Source: Cystobacter fuscus DSM 2262
GTDB taxonomy: Bacteria; Myxococcota; Myxococcia; Myxococcales; Myxococcaceae
Length of the DNA stretch: 64,000 nt
Reading direction: 5' to 3'
Assembly: GCF_000335475.2 (NCBI RefSeq)
Contig: NZ_ANAH02000011.1
Span: forward strand, 124,001 to 188,000
Part shown: positions 34,526 to 43,063 of the stretch, one piece after another
Position numbering within the stretch: position 1 is the first letter of the stretch
Layout: every line of letters starts with the position of its first letter
Made by a program: the position numbers and the translations under genes
The notes under the pieces: generated by a model
What the model was told of the DNA's origin: nothing
What the model saw: only the letters and a program-made list of their open reading frames with translations
The model's database searches: none

Positions 34526-34801
34526 TCAGGGGCAGACGCAGGTGCCCGTACACGCGTAGTCACGCGTGCAGGTGTCGCTGCCACATGCGGCGGCGCACTG
34601 GGTCTGCGTGGTGTAGTAGTTCTGGTAGTTGCACGTCCACTTCAACGGGCAGATGCCCACCAGGTCCGTGCTCTGTTGCGCGGCCTGCTCCTGGACGGTG
34701 GCGGGCTCGGACTCCGGGATCTGCACGGCCTCGGTGCCACAAGCCGTCAGGGAAAGGGCGAGGCCCGAGATGAAGACAGCCAGAATGGACTTGATGCGCA
34801 T
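34526..34801 (-). CDS. Small Cys-rich lipoprotein
   Basis: A 91-residue protein. The lipobox is LTAC (Cys21). A short acidic linker is followed by a compact domain of about 45 residues with eight cysteines (CPLKWTC, CAAACGSDTCT, CTGTCVCP), a likely disulfide-stabilised knot. Related small Cys-rich lipoproteins recur in myxobacterial genomes with no known role. AGGAGCTTCCCCC precedes the ATG. Confidence 0.65.
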   Translation of the reverse strand: MRIKSILAVFISGLALSLTACGTEAVQIPESEPATVQEQAAQQSTDLVGICPLKWTCNYQNYYTTQTQCAAACGSDTCTRDYACTGTCVCP

Positions 34802-34896
34802 GGGGGAAGCTCCTGGGTGGTGACTGCCAGGAAGACGCTACCCCCCCGCTTCGAGCGCTCGCAAGCCAGTGGCGAGCTGTCGGCTCGAATTCCTTG

Positions 34897-35235
34897 TCAC
34901 TTCAAGCGCTCGAACACGTCTCCCGGAGCGAGCCCCAGGGCCTCCATGGTCCTCGCATCGGGGACGCCGGTGGCTGGCAGGCGATGGGCCTTCTGGGCCC
35001 GTCGGAGCGCGGCGCTCGTCGCACCGTCGAGGACGCCCTCCTTCCACTCCTCCCGGAAGTCATTGCTCGCGAGCGCCTCCTGGATGCGCTTCACCGCTCC
35101 TTTCTGGAGGAGTGCCTCGGGGTCGAGTGCCACCTCGACGGGCTTCTGGGTGGCCTCCTGGCGCGCCTGTTCACGGTCCTCCACACAGCCGCAGAGGGCG
35201 AGGGCGAGCAGCGCGATTCGTGAAGTCTTTGGCAT
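34897..35235 (-). CDS. Small lipoprotein with peptidoglycan-binding-like domain
   Basis: A 112-residue protein with lipobox LCGC. Its C-terminal 60 residues read EGVLDGATSAALRRAQKAHRLPATGVPDARTMEALGL, the two-helix PG_binding_1 repeat found in cell-wall enzymes. It starts 5 nt past the stop of the DUF748-like gene on the same strand, so they are probably one transcript. It likely tethers the outer membrane to peptidoglycan. Confidence 0.7.
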   Translation of the reverse strand: MPKTSRIALLALALCGCVEDREQARQEATQKPVEVALDPEALLQKGAVKRIQEALASNDFREEWKEGVLDGATSAALRRAQKAHRLPATGVPDARTMEALGLAPGDVFERLK

Positions 35236-35240
35236 GGGGG

Positions 35241-36431
35241 CTACTCCTTCACCGGTTGGGCGCGAGGCGTGTCGCCGCTCGGCTTGAGCGCTTCCGCGGC
35301 CTGTTGGAGGACGTTCTGCTTCTCGCCCGCGACGGCTGGCGGCGTGTTCCTGAAGGAGCCGGCGAGCCCCTCGACGAAGGCGTTGCGGATGACGCCGAAG
35401 ACGGTGGGCCAGAGCTGGATGTCGGGGCTGCTGAGGTCGCCTCGGATGGGGATGATGGTCGCGACCTTCTCCTTGCCCTCGGGGTCCTCGTCCTTGTCGC
35501 TCTTGAAGAGGTCGAAGGCGATGTCCGCGAGCGCGGCCTTGATGCGCGCGCCGAGCCCCTTCTCCGCGGGCTTCGCGTCGAGGCCGGAGAGCACGGGCTT
35601 CACGCCTCCTTCGAGGTGGCCCTTCTCGGTCTTGAAGCTCGCGAACATCTCGAAGACGCCCTTGGGCAGGTCCACGCCCGTCTTGGCCTTGAGCAGATCG
35701 TGGAAGTCATTGAGCTCGAGCCCCTTCACCTGGAAGCGGCCAGCGAAGTGCGGTGGCAGCGTGAGCGGGTCCACCGAGAGGAACATCGAGACCTGTCCCG
35801 TCTTCTGCAGCGTGGCGCTCATGGCGATGATCGTCGCCTGGCCGAGCGACAAGGGGCGGTTGGTCGCGAGGTTCTCGAGCGTCAGGTCCATGCCGTGCAG
35901 CCGGATGGTCGGCAACTCCTTCTCTCGACGGTCCTCGATGAGCAGCTCTCCGTCCAGGAACTCGACCCGGTCGACGCGGCTGGGCGGAACGGACTCGAGC
36001 GCCCGGACGAGCCGCTCGAAGGGCGGTTGGAGCTTCTCCCGTGTCTCCTCGACCTCCTGCTTCACCGCCTTGCGCAGCACGTAGGAAATCTTCGGCTTCT
36101 CGATGCGCACCGAGCTGATGACCCGGCCGCGCAGCAGGTCCAGGAACGACAGTTGCGCCTGGATGCGCTCGGCGTGGAGGAGCGGAGGCCCCTCGCGGCC
36201 GGGGGGCTCCTCGAAGAGCTTCAGCCCGGTGATTTCGTAGCGCAACGGAACGAGCGACAGGGAGACGCTCTGGAAGTCCGAGGAGAACCCCTTGAGTTCG
36301 CTGAGTGCACGCCGGGTGCCCCAGGCGGCGAGCGGATTCAAGAAGACGCTCAGGAGCACGGCCAGCACGGCCAGCACGGCCAGCGTGAGCAGTGTGCCGA
36401 ACAGCAGGCGGCGTTTGCGTGTGGAATGCAT
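35241..36431 (-). CDS. AsmA/DUF748-like envelope protein
   Basis: A 396-residue protein. An N-terminal membrane helix (LLFGTLLTLAVLAVLAVLLSVFL) is followed by a long beta-rich repeat region: GFSSDFQSVSLSLVPLRYEITGLKLF, RVISSVRIEKPKISYVL, VEFLDGELLIEDR, GRFQVKGLELNDFHDLL. This is the AsmA/DUF748 pattern of bridge-like proteins in the periplasm. ATG 36431 begins MHSTRKRR. Such proteins help lipid transport or outer-membrane biogenesis. It is co-transcribed with the PG-binding lipoprotein. Confidence 0.7.
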   Translation of the reverse strand: MHSTRKRRLLFGTLLTLAVLAVLAVLLSVFLNPLAAWGTRRALSELKGFSSDFQSVSLSLVPLRYEITGLKLFEEPPGREGPPLLHAERIQAQLSFLDLLRGRVISSVRIEKPKISYVLRKAVKQEVEETREKLQPPFERLVRALESVPPSRVDRVEFLDGELLIEDRREKELPTIRLHGMDLTLENLATNRPLSLGQATIIAMSATLQKTGQVSMFLSVDPLTLPPHFAGRFQVKGLELNDFHDLLKAKTGVDLPKGVFEMFASFKTEKGHLEGGVKPVLSGLDAKPAEKGLGARIKAALADIAFDLFKSDKDEDPEGKEKVATIIPIRGDLSSPDIQLWPTVFGVIRNAFVEGLAGSFRNTPPAVAGEKQNVLQQAAEALKPSGDTPRAQPVKE

Positions 36432-36665
36432 CGTGCAGCGGGATCTAGGAATCCCGCTTCGTTCACGGAAGGACTCCCAGGGAGGCGGGCCCGCGAGATG
36501 GTCACCTCTCGCACACTCACGGGGACCCGCGAGGCGCGCCCAGCGGCGCGTCACCCCATGGGAGGGGCGGGGGAGGGGCGAGCCCACCCCTGGATGCGTA
36601 CAATTTGGAGTGCCGGCGCGGACAACGTCATGGAGACCGGTTCTCGCCAACGGGTGCGCTCGACC

Positions 36666-39600
36666 ATGTTGGAAATCCCGGGGTACAGGGTTCTTGCCAC
36701 GCTCCGAGCCACGGGCTCGAACGTGCTGCTCCAGGCGGTGCGTGAGGCCGATGGCCTGCCCGTCCTCCTCAAGACGCCCCTGGTGGCCTCTCCTGGTCGC
36801 ACGGAGAGCGAGCGATACCGGCGGGAGTTCGCCATCCTGCAGAGGTTGCGGGACGTGCGAGGGGTGGCCAGACCCCACGCCTGCGAGCGACTCGGCGAGC
36901 GCCCCGTGCTGCTGCTGGAGCCGGTGAAGGGTCAACCCCTGTCCGACTCCACGGGTCAGCCCCTGGAACTCGCCCGGTTCTTGAGCCTGGCCCTCTCCCT
37001 GGCCGCCACCTTGGAGGAGGTGCACTGCCGCGATGTCATCCACAAGGACATCAAACCCTCCAACATCATCCTGGAGCCGTCGGGGGAAGCGCGGCTCATC
37101 GACTTCGGGGTGGCCACGCTGCAGCAGGTGGAGCACCTGGACGCGGCGCCCACACACCTGGTGGAGGGCTCGCTGGCGTACATGTCACCGGAGCAGACGG
37201 GGCGGATGAACCGGGCGCTGGACTACCGCACGGACTTCTACTCGCTGGGGGTGACCTTCTACGAGCTGCTCACGGGGCATTACCCCTTCCAGGGGAGGGA
37301 CGCGCTCGAGTGGTTCCACGCCCACATGGCACGGAAGCCCCGGCCTCCGCACGAGCTGAACCCGAGGGTGCCTCCCGCCTTGTCCGCCATCGTCCTCAAG
37401 CTGCTGGCGAAGGTGGCCGAGGAGCGCTACCAGAGCGCCGCGGGACTCCAGGCGGACCTGGAGCGCTGCCGCGAGATGCTGGGCCGGGGCGTGTGGGAGG
37501 TGTTCCCGCTGGGGACGCGGGACATGCCCAGCCGTTTCCAACTGCCGCAACGGCTCTATGGGCGTGAAGCCCAGGTGGCCACCCTGCTGGAGGGTTTCGA
37601 GCGGGTGGCGCGCACGGGAATGCCGGAGCTGTTCCTCGTCAGCGGGTATTCGGGCATTGGCAAGTCCTCCATGGTGCAGGAACTGCACAAGCCCGTGGTC
37701 GAGCGCCGCGGCCTCTTCTTGAGCGGCAAGTTCGACCAGTTCCAGCGGGACGTTCCGTATGTCACCCTGGCCCAGACGCTCCGGGGCCTGCTGCGACAAT
37801 TGCTCGCGGGGAGTGACGAGGAACTCGCCCGGTGGCGCGAGCAGGTGAACCGGGCCTGGGAGGGCCGGGGGCAGATGCTCGTGGACCTGGTGCCCCAGCT
37901 CGAAGTGCTGGTGGGCCCCCAGTCCTCGCTCCAGGAGGTGCCCCCGAGCGAGGCCCAGCGCCACCTGCATTGGCTGGTCCGCCAGTTCGGCTCGGTGTTC
38001 GCCAGCCGGGAGCACCCCATGGTGGTGTTCCTGGATGACTTGCAGTGGGCGGACCTGGCCAGCCTCCAACTGCTCGCTCAACTGCTGTCGGGGCCGGAGG
38101 CCCTGCCGGTGCTCTGGATTGGTGCCTACCGGGACAACGAGGTGAGCCCCTCGCACCCGCTCCTGTTGGTATTGGAGGAGATGCGCAAGGCGGGGGCGAG
38201 GGTGACGGACCTCCGCCTGGAGCCCCTGCGCGTGGCGCAGGTGGAGCTGCTGGTGGCCGACACGCTGCCGGGAGCGGGAGCGGAGGTCGTCGCGCCCCTC
38301 TCGGCACTGGTGCACGAGAAGACGGGCGGCAACCCCTTCTTCCTGCTGCAGTTGCTGGTGGCGCTCCACCAGGATGGCCTGCTGGTGCGCGTGCCAGGGA
38401 GCGGGTGGCGATGGGATGCCGAGGGAGTGCGGGCCCGGGACTACTCGGAGAACATCGTCGACTTCATGGTGGGCAAGCTGCGCCAGTTCCCCCCGGGCAC
38501 GCAGCACCTGCTGTGGCTGGCCGCGTGCGTGGGCAACCACTTCTCCCTCGAGATGCTGGGCACCCTCGCCGGCCTGGAGGCGGTGGAGGACGTGGAAGAG
38601 GGGCTCGAACCCGCGCTCCGCGAGGGCATGCTGGTGCGCACGGGCCCGGAGCAGTACCGCTTCCTGCATGACCGTATCCATCAGGCGGCCCACTCCCTCA
38701 TCTCCGAGGAGGAGCGCGAGGCCGTCCACCTGCGCATCGGCCGCCTGCTGCTCCAGAGCTTGTCACCGGAGCAGCTGCGCGACTCGCTCTTCGACGTGGT
38801 GAGTCAGCTCAACGCCGGGATGGAGCTCATCGAGGAGTCCGCCGAGCGCCACCAGCTCGCGCGGTTGAACGCCGAGGCGGGTTGCAAGGCCAGGTCCGCG
38901 GTCGCGCTCCTCCCGGCCCTCACCTACCTCACCACGGCCTTCGCGCTCATTCCCGGAGACCCCTGGGTGACGGACCCCGAGCTGGCCTTCAAGGTGAGAC
39001 TCGAACAGGCGCTGTGTGCCTTCACACGAGGCGACATCGCCGAGGCGCGCCGTCTGGTCGACGAACTCCGCCCCCGGGCTCGGACTGCTTCGGATACCGT
39101 GGCTGTCTACACCCTGAAACAGGATGTCCACTTCGCCGCGCGTGAGGGCCAGGAGGGCCTGGCCTGCATGCTGGAATGTCTGACGTTGTTGGGCATGTCA
39201 CTCCCACGGCACCCCTCGCAAGAAGAGGCGATGGCCATCCATGAGGAGGCCTGGGCCTTGCTGGGGGCGCGTCCCATCGAGAGCCTCATCGGCCTGCCTC
39301 CCATGACCGACCCGGACATGAAGCTGATCGTCCGGGCCCTGCTCAAGCTTTTCTATGCCGCGGCCGGCACCAGCAAGCACCTGATCATCATCGCCGTGAG
39401 CCGGATGGTCTCTCTCTCCCTCCGCCATGGCTTCGTGGATGCCACCGCGAGTGGATGCAGCTGGTTTGGCCTCGTCGTCGGCACGTACTTCAATCGGTAC
39501 CGGGAGGGCCTTGCCTTCGCCAGGCTCGCGCTCGAGTTCACCGAGCGCTACAACCTGTCCACCAGCCGGGCGGGAGTCCTCCTCTGCTTGCAGTACATCG

Positions 39601-41933
39601 GTTCCTGGAACCTGCCCCTGCCCCAAGTGCAGCAGGGCCTCCTCGAGGCCTTCCATCAGGCGATTCACGTCGGGGACACCACGGTTGCCGCCTACAGCAA
39701 CCTCCTGGTCGCCACCAATCGCCTGGCGATGAGCCACGACCTGGAGGAGGTCTACCAGGAGTTGATCGTCCGCGGCGAGTTCGCGCGCAAGATGGGGTTC
39801 CTGGATCCCCAGGAGGCGCTCCTCCTGGTTCAGCGCTACGTGCAACAACTGCGCGGGCACACCCTCTCGTTCGACACGCTGAACGGAGACGGCTTCGAGG
39901 AGCAGTCCTTCGAGGCACGGATACCCGGGAGCATGATCCGCACGTGGAGCTCCTATTGGATCATCAAGCTCCAATCGCGCTTCATGTGCGGCGCCTACAC
40001 GGAGGCCCTTCGTGCGGCGGACAAGCTGGCCGATCTCCTCTGGGTCCACAATGACGTCTTCCACCTGGGCGGGTACCACCTCTACCGCGCCCTGTCCCTG
40101 GCCGCGTGCTTCGAGGGCGCCCCGCCGGAGCAGCAGCGCCAGTTCCTCGAGGCCATCGCGCTTCACCAACGGCGGTTCGCGCAGTGGGCGGAGAACTGCC
40201 CCGAGAACTTCCACGCGCCCGAGCGACTGGTCTCCGCGGAGCTGGCCCGCATCACGGGGCGATCCGAGGAGGCCGCGCGCGCCTATGAGGAGGCCATCCG
40301 CTCGGCCCGGGAGAACGGGGCCACCCAGTACGTCGGACTGGCCAGCGAGCTCGCCGCGAACTTCTGGCGCACCCGGCGCACGCCCATCGTCGCTCATGCC
40401 TTCGCGCGTGAAGCCCGGGCGGCGTACCAGCGGTGGGGAGCCCTGGGCAAGGTCCAGCACCTGGAGTCGCTCTGGCCCGAGCTTTCTTCCTCCTCGAGCA
40501 CGCAAGACGCGCGGACCGCCGGCGGCACGGATTCCACCCGCATCGACGCGCTCACCGTCGTCAAGGCCCAGCAGGCCGTCTCCAGTGAAATCGAGCTGGA
40601 GCGTCTGGTGACCACGCTGCTGCGCGCGGCCATCGAGAACGCGGGCGCCCTGCGAGGCGCCTTGCTGCTGCCCCAGGGAGACACGCTCGCGGTGGCCGCC
40701 ATGTCCGATGCGTCCGGGGAGGGAGCGGCCCCCGGGCTGCCGTGGACACTCCTCTCCTATGTCCGGCGCACGCGCGAGCACGTGCTCATCGGCGATACCT
40801 CCAAGCCCCATCCCTTCGCGTCCGATGCGTACCTGGCCCAGGGCGGGGCGCGCTCGGTGTTGTGCCTGCCCTTGTCGAGGCAGGAGCAACTCTCCGGGGT
40901 GCTCTACCTGGAGAATCACCTGGCCACCGATGCCTTCAGCCCCGCGCGTCTGACGATCCTGGAACACCTCGCCTCCCAGGCCGCCATCTCCATCGAGAAC
41001 GCCCGGCTCTACGAGGATGTCCAGCGCGCCAGGATGGAGCTGCGCCGGGCCAATGAAGAGCTGGAGCAGCGGGTGCGGGAGCGCACGCACGAACTCGAGC
41101 AGGCCCAGGCCCGCCTGGTGGACACCGCGCGCGAGGTGGGCATGGCCGAGGTGGCCTCCAACGTGCTGCACAACGTGGGCAATGTGCTCACCAGCGCCGT
41201 CGTCAACCTCGAGACGATGCGTCAGTCCGTGGGCGCTTCTCGCGTGGGCCGCTTGAAGCGGGCCACGTCGCTGCTGCTGGATCACCAGGCGGACCTGGCC
41301 GACTTCCTGGCGGAGGGTGCTCGCGGCAGCCACCTGCCGGGCTACCTGGCCGCGCTGGCCGACGAGCTGGTGCGCGAGCAGACGCACCTCATGGAGGACA
41401 TGGATGCGATGGGCCGTCACATCGAGCACATCCGCGCCATCGTCCAGGTCCAGCAGACGTACGCCCGGACCACGCTCATGACGGAGGAGTGCGACCTGGC
41501 CCAGCTCATCGATGATGCCTTGCGCATCCAGCTACCGGTGCTGCAGCGTCACGGCGTATCCGTCCGCCGCGAGTTGTCGCCGGTGCCCCGGGTGATGGTG
41601 GACAAGCACAAGGTGCTGCAGATCCTCATCAACCTGCTCAGCAATGCCACGCACGCGCTGGACTCGAAGCCGGAGGGCACGCGCCACCTGTGGGTGCGGC
41701 TGCGGGCGGAGGGGTCGGTGGCGCGCATCCAGGTGGTGGATGATGGGATGGGCATCGCTCCCGAGGTGAAGGGCAGGCTGTTCTCTCATGGCTTCACCAC
41801 GCGCAAGGGCGGCCACGGCTTCGGACTGCACTCCAGCGCGCTGGCGGCACAGCTCCTGGAGGGCCGCCTGTTCATCGAGAGCGAGGGACCGGGCAAGGGC
41901 GCCGTGTCCACCCTGGAGCTTCCGCTCTCCTAG
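36666..41933 (+). CDS. Trifunctional Ser/Thr kinase / AAA ATPase / GAF histidine kinase
   Basis: A 1755-residue signalling giant. An N-terminal Hanks-type kinase domain of about 270 residues has catalytic loop HKDIKPSNIIL, DFG and SPEQTGRMN. An AAA/STAND ATPase (GYSGIGKSSMV, VVFLDDLQWAD) and a long TPR-like helical region follow. A GAF domain (VSSEIELERLVTTLLRAAIENAGA) and a coiled coil precede a histidine kinase with H-box ASNVLHNVGNVLTS, NLLSNATHAL and GHGFGLHSSALA. These hybrids sense via GAF/TPR and are typical of myxobacteria and cyanobacteria. Start: ATG 36666 (MLEIPGYRVL) fits the family; ATG 36630 is possible. Confidence 0.88.
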   Translation: MLEIPGYRVLATLRATGSNVLLQAVREADGLPVLLKTPLVASPGRTESERYRREFAILQRLRDVRGVARPHACERLGERPVLLLEPVKGQPLSDSTGQPLELARFLSLALSLAATLEEVHCRDVIHKDIKPSNIILEPSGEARLIDFGVATLQQVEHLDAAPTHLVEGSLAYMSPEQTGRMNRALDYRTDFYSLGVTFYELLTGHYPFQGRDALEWFHAHMARKPRPPHELNPRVPPALSAIVLKLLAKVAEERYQSAAGLQADLERCREMLGRGVWEVFPLGTRDMPSRFQLPQRLYGREAQVATLLEGFERVARTGMPELFLVSGYSGIGKSSMVQELHKPVVERRGLFLSGKFDQFQRDVPYVTLAQTLRGLLRQLLAGSDEELARWREQVNRAWEGRGQMLVDLVPQLEVLVGPQSSLQEVPPSEAQRHLHWLVRQFGSVFASREHPMVVFLDDLQWADLASLQLLAQLLSGPEALPVLWIGAYRDNEVSPSHPLLLVLEEMRKAGARVTDLRLEPLRVAQVELLVADTLPGAGAEVVAPLSALVHEKTGGNPFFLLQLLVALHQDGLLVRVPGSGWRWDAEGVRARDYSENIVDFMVGKLRQFPPGTQHLLWLAACVGNHFSLEMLGTLAGLEAVEDVEEGLEPALREGMLVRTGPEQYRFLHDRIHQAAHSLISEEEREAVHLRIGRLLLQSLSPEQLRDSLFDVVSQLNAGMELIEESAERHQLARLNAEAGCKARSAVALLPALTYLTTAFALIPGDPWVTDPELAFKVRLEQALCAFTRGDIAEARRLVDELRPRARTASDTVAVYTLKQDVHFAAREGQEGLACMLECLTLLGMSLPRHPSQEEAMAIHEEAWALLGARPIESLIGLPPMTDPDMKLIVRALLKLFYAAAGTSKHLIIIAVSRMVSLSLRHGFVDATASGCSWFGLVVGTYFNRYREGLAFARLALEFTERYNLSTSRAGVLLCLQYIGSWNLPLPQVQQGLLEAFHQAIHVGDTTVAAYSNLLVATNRLAMSHDLEEVYQELIVRGEFARKMGFLDPQEALLLVQRYVQQLRGHTLSFDTLNGDGFEEQSFEARIPGSMIRTWSSYWIIKLQSRFMCGAYTEALRAADKLADLLWVHNDVFHLGGYHLYRALSLAACFEGAPPEQQRQFLEAIALHQRRFAQWAENCPENFHAPERLVSAELARITGRSEEAARAYEEAIRSARENGATQYVGLASELAANFWRTRRTPIVAHAFAREARAAYQRWGALGKVQHLESLWPELSSSSSTQDARTAGGTDSTRIDALTVVKAQQAVSSEIELERLVTTLLRAAIENAGALRGALLLPQGDTLAVAAMSDASGEGAAPGLPWTLLSYVRRTREHVLIGDTSKPHPFASDAYLAQGGARSVLCLPLSRQEQLSGVLYLENHLATDAFSPARLTILEHLASQAAISIENARLYEDVQRARMELRRANEELEQRVRERTHELEQAQARLVDTAREVGMAEVASNVLHNVGNVLTSAVVNLETMRQSVGASRVGRLKRATSLLLDHQADLADFLAEGARGSHLPGYLAALADELVREQTHLMEDMDAMGRHIEHIRAIVQVQQTYARTTLMTEECDLAQLIDDALRIQLPVLQRHGVSVRRELSPVPRVMVDKHKVLQILINLLSNATHALDSKPEGTRHLWVRLRAEGSVARIQVVDDGMGIAPEVKGRLFSHGFTTRKGGHGFGLHSSALAAQLLEGRLFIESEGPGKGAVSTLELPLS

Positions 41934-41965
41934 GTGGAGGGGCGCCCGCGGGCCATCGCCGTCGG

Positions 41966-42664
41966 CTACCGGGCCTGCACCACGAGATCCGAGGGCCGCC
42001 GGGGCGCCACCTCCAGGGTATCCTCGTACTGCGACGAGAAGCCCGTTACCTGGAGGGTCTGTCCCACCGTGAGGGCGTTCAGCGTGGCCGGGTCGAAGCC
42101 GGCCGAGCCGTGGATGAACACCTGCACCTCGCCCGAGCCGTCATCGACATACAGCTCATACCCGTAGGGCAGTTCGTCGTTGATGGGCCGGGTCACCCGG
42201 GCGTTGATGCGCACGAGCAGGCCCTCGGTGGACTCGCCCACGTCTCCGGTTTTCACGTCCTTGGCCTCCACCTGCTGGGTGCCGGTCAGCTTCTCGACGG
42301 AGCCGGGCTCGCTCTCGAGGATGCGCAGATTGGACTCGTCGTTCAGCGTGCCCGTCACGCGGACGTGGGCGCCCAGCCCGAAGTCGAGCTTCCGCGCCAG
42401 CTTCACGTAGATGCCCCCGGTGTTGTCCTGGAGCGCGAAGCCCTCGTTGCCCATGGCCGAGGCGAAGGCCCCGGGCTGCACCGTGACGTACCCCTCCACG
42501 GTCACCTGGGTGCCGTTGGCGCGTCCGCGCGCCTCGGAGATGGGCGTGCTCTTGGGCCCTTCGGAACCCGTGTCGCAGGCCGCGAGCACCACCGAGAGCG
42601 TCAACAGCAGCAAGCGCGGCCCCAGGGGCATGCGCGAGGAGAAGGCCGATGAAGAGAGGGTCAT
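41966..42664 (-). CDS. Lipoprotein with two OB-fold-like domains
   Basis: Up to 232 residues with lipobox LAAC. Two OB-fold-like repeats follow: NGTQVTVEGYVTVQPGAF, then IYVKLARKLDFGLGAHVRVTGTL, and VRINARVTRPI, then LYVDDGSGEVQVFI and VGQTLQVTGFSSQYEDTLEVAPR. The pattern matches the secreted OB-fold domains (DUF5689/YhcR-like) attached to extracellular nucleases and lipoproteins. Starts at 42664 and 42631 (shorter signal peptide) are both plausible. It is divergent from the RiPP precursor gene. Confidence 0.65.
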   Translation of the reverse strand: MTLSSSAFSSRMPLGPRLLLLTLSVVLAACDTGSEGPKSTPISEARGRANGTQVTVEGYVTVQPGAFASAMGNEGFALQDNTGGIYVKLARKLDFGLGAHVRVTGTLNDESNLRILESEPGSVEKLTGTQQVEAKDVKTGDVGESTEGLLVRINARVTRPINDELPYGYELYVDDGSGEVQVFIHGSAGFDPATLNALTVGQTLQVTGFSSQYEDTLEVAPRRPSDLVVQAR

Positions 42665-42808
42665 GAGGCGCGAACTAATGACCACTCGAATGGAGCGTCA
42701 AGCAACAGGGGGGCGGAGTGTCGACGGCAGTGGAAATGCTAGACTGCCTTCCTGTCCAGCCCTCGAGAGGGCCGGGTGGGTCGTACGTGCACGCAGGAGG
42801 AGGCCGAC

Positions 42809-42967
42809 ATGAAGAAGGAGTTGGTGAGCTTCAATGACGTGGTGAGCGACATCCCGTCGCTGGTGGAACTGGACGACGAGACGTTGGAGACGGTGGTGGG
42901 TGGCTATAGCTCGGATGATGGCTCGGGTGAGCCCAGCGAAGGTCCCAGCTGCAACACCCTGTGCTGA
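42809..42967 (+). CDS. RiPP precursor peptide with GG leader
   Basis: A 52-residue peptide. The acidic, hydrophobic leader MKKELVSFNDVVSDIPSLV ends in ETVVGG, a double-glycine-type processing site. The 20-residue core is rich in Ser, Asp, Gly and Pro and finishes CNTLC. GGAGGAGGCCGAC precedes the ATG. A radical SAM/SPASM maturase follows 96 nt downstream, past a terminator-like hairpin, the normal arrangement for making more precursor than enzyme. The likely modification is a crosslink (for example a thioether) on the core; chemistry not known. No close family is recognised from memory. Confidence 0.75.
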   Translation: MKKELVSFNDVVSDIPSLVELDDETLETVVGGYSSDDGSGEPSEGPSCNTLC

Positions 42968-42992
42968 AGGGTTGAGGCGGGCGCATCACCCC

Positions 42993-43037
42993 GGGCGCCG
43001 AGGAGCGGGCAGGTGCTGCCCCCGGCGCCCTTCTTTT
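42993..43037 (+). terminator. Intrinsic terminator/attenuator between precursor and radical SAM gene
   Basis: Outer stem GGGCGCCG (42993-43000) pairs with CGGCGCCC (43023-43030), and an inner stem GGGCA/TGCCC with a 5-nt loop lies inside. TTCTTTT follows directly. A strong hairpin with a T-run is rare in this GC-rich window and should stop part of the transcription after the precursor. Confidence 0.65.
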
Positions 43038-43063
43038 CGTTGCGTGTCGGAGGAGCGCCATTC

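Noticed and set aside
34869-36665. N-terminal 599-residue extension of the trifunctional kinase frame
   Set aside because: It overlaps real minus-strand genes, has shadow composition, and the kinase domain begins at about 36666.
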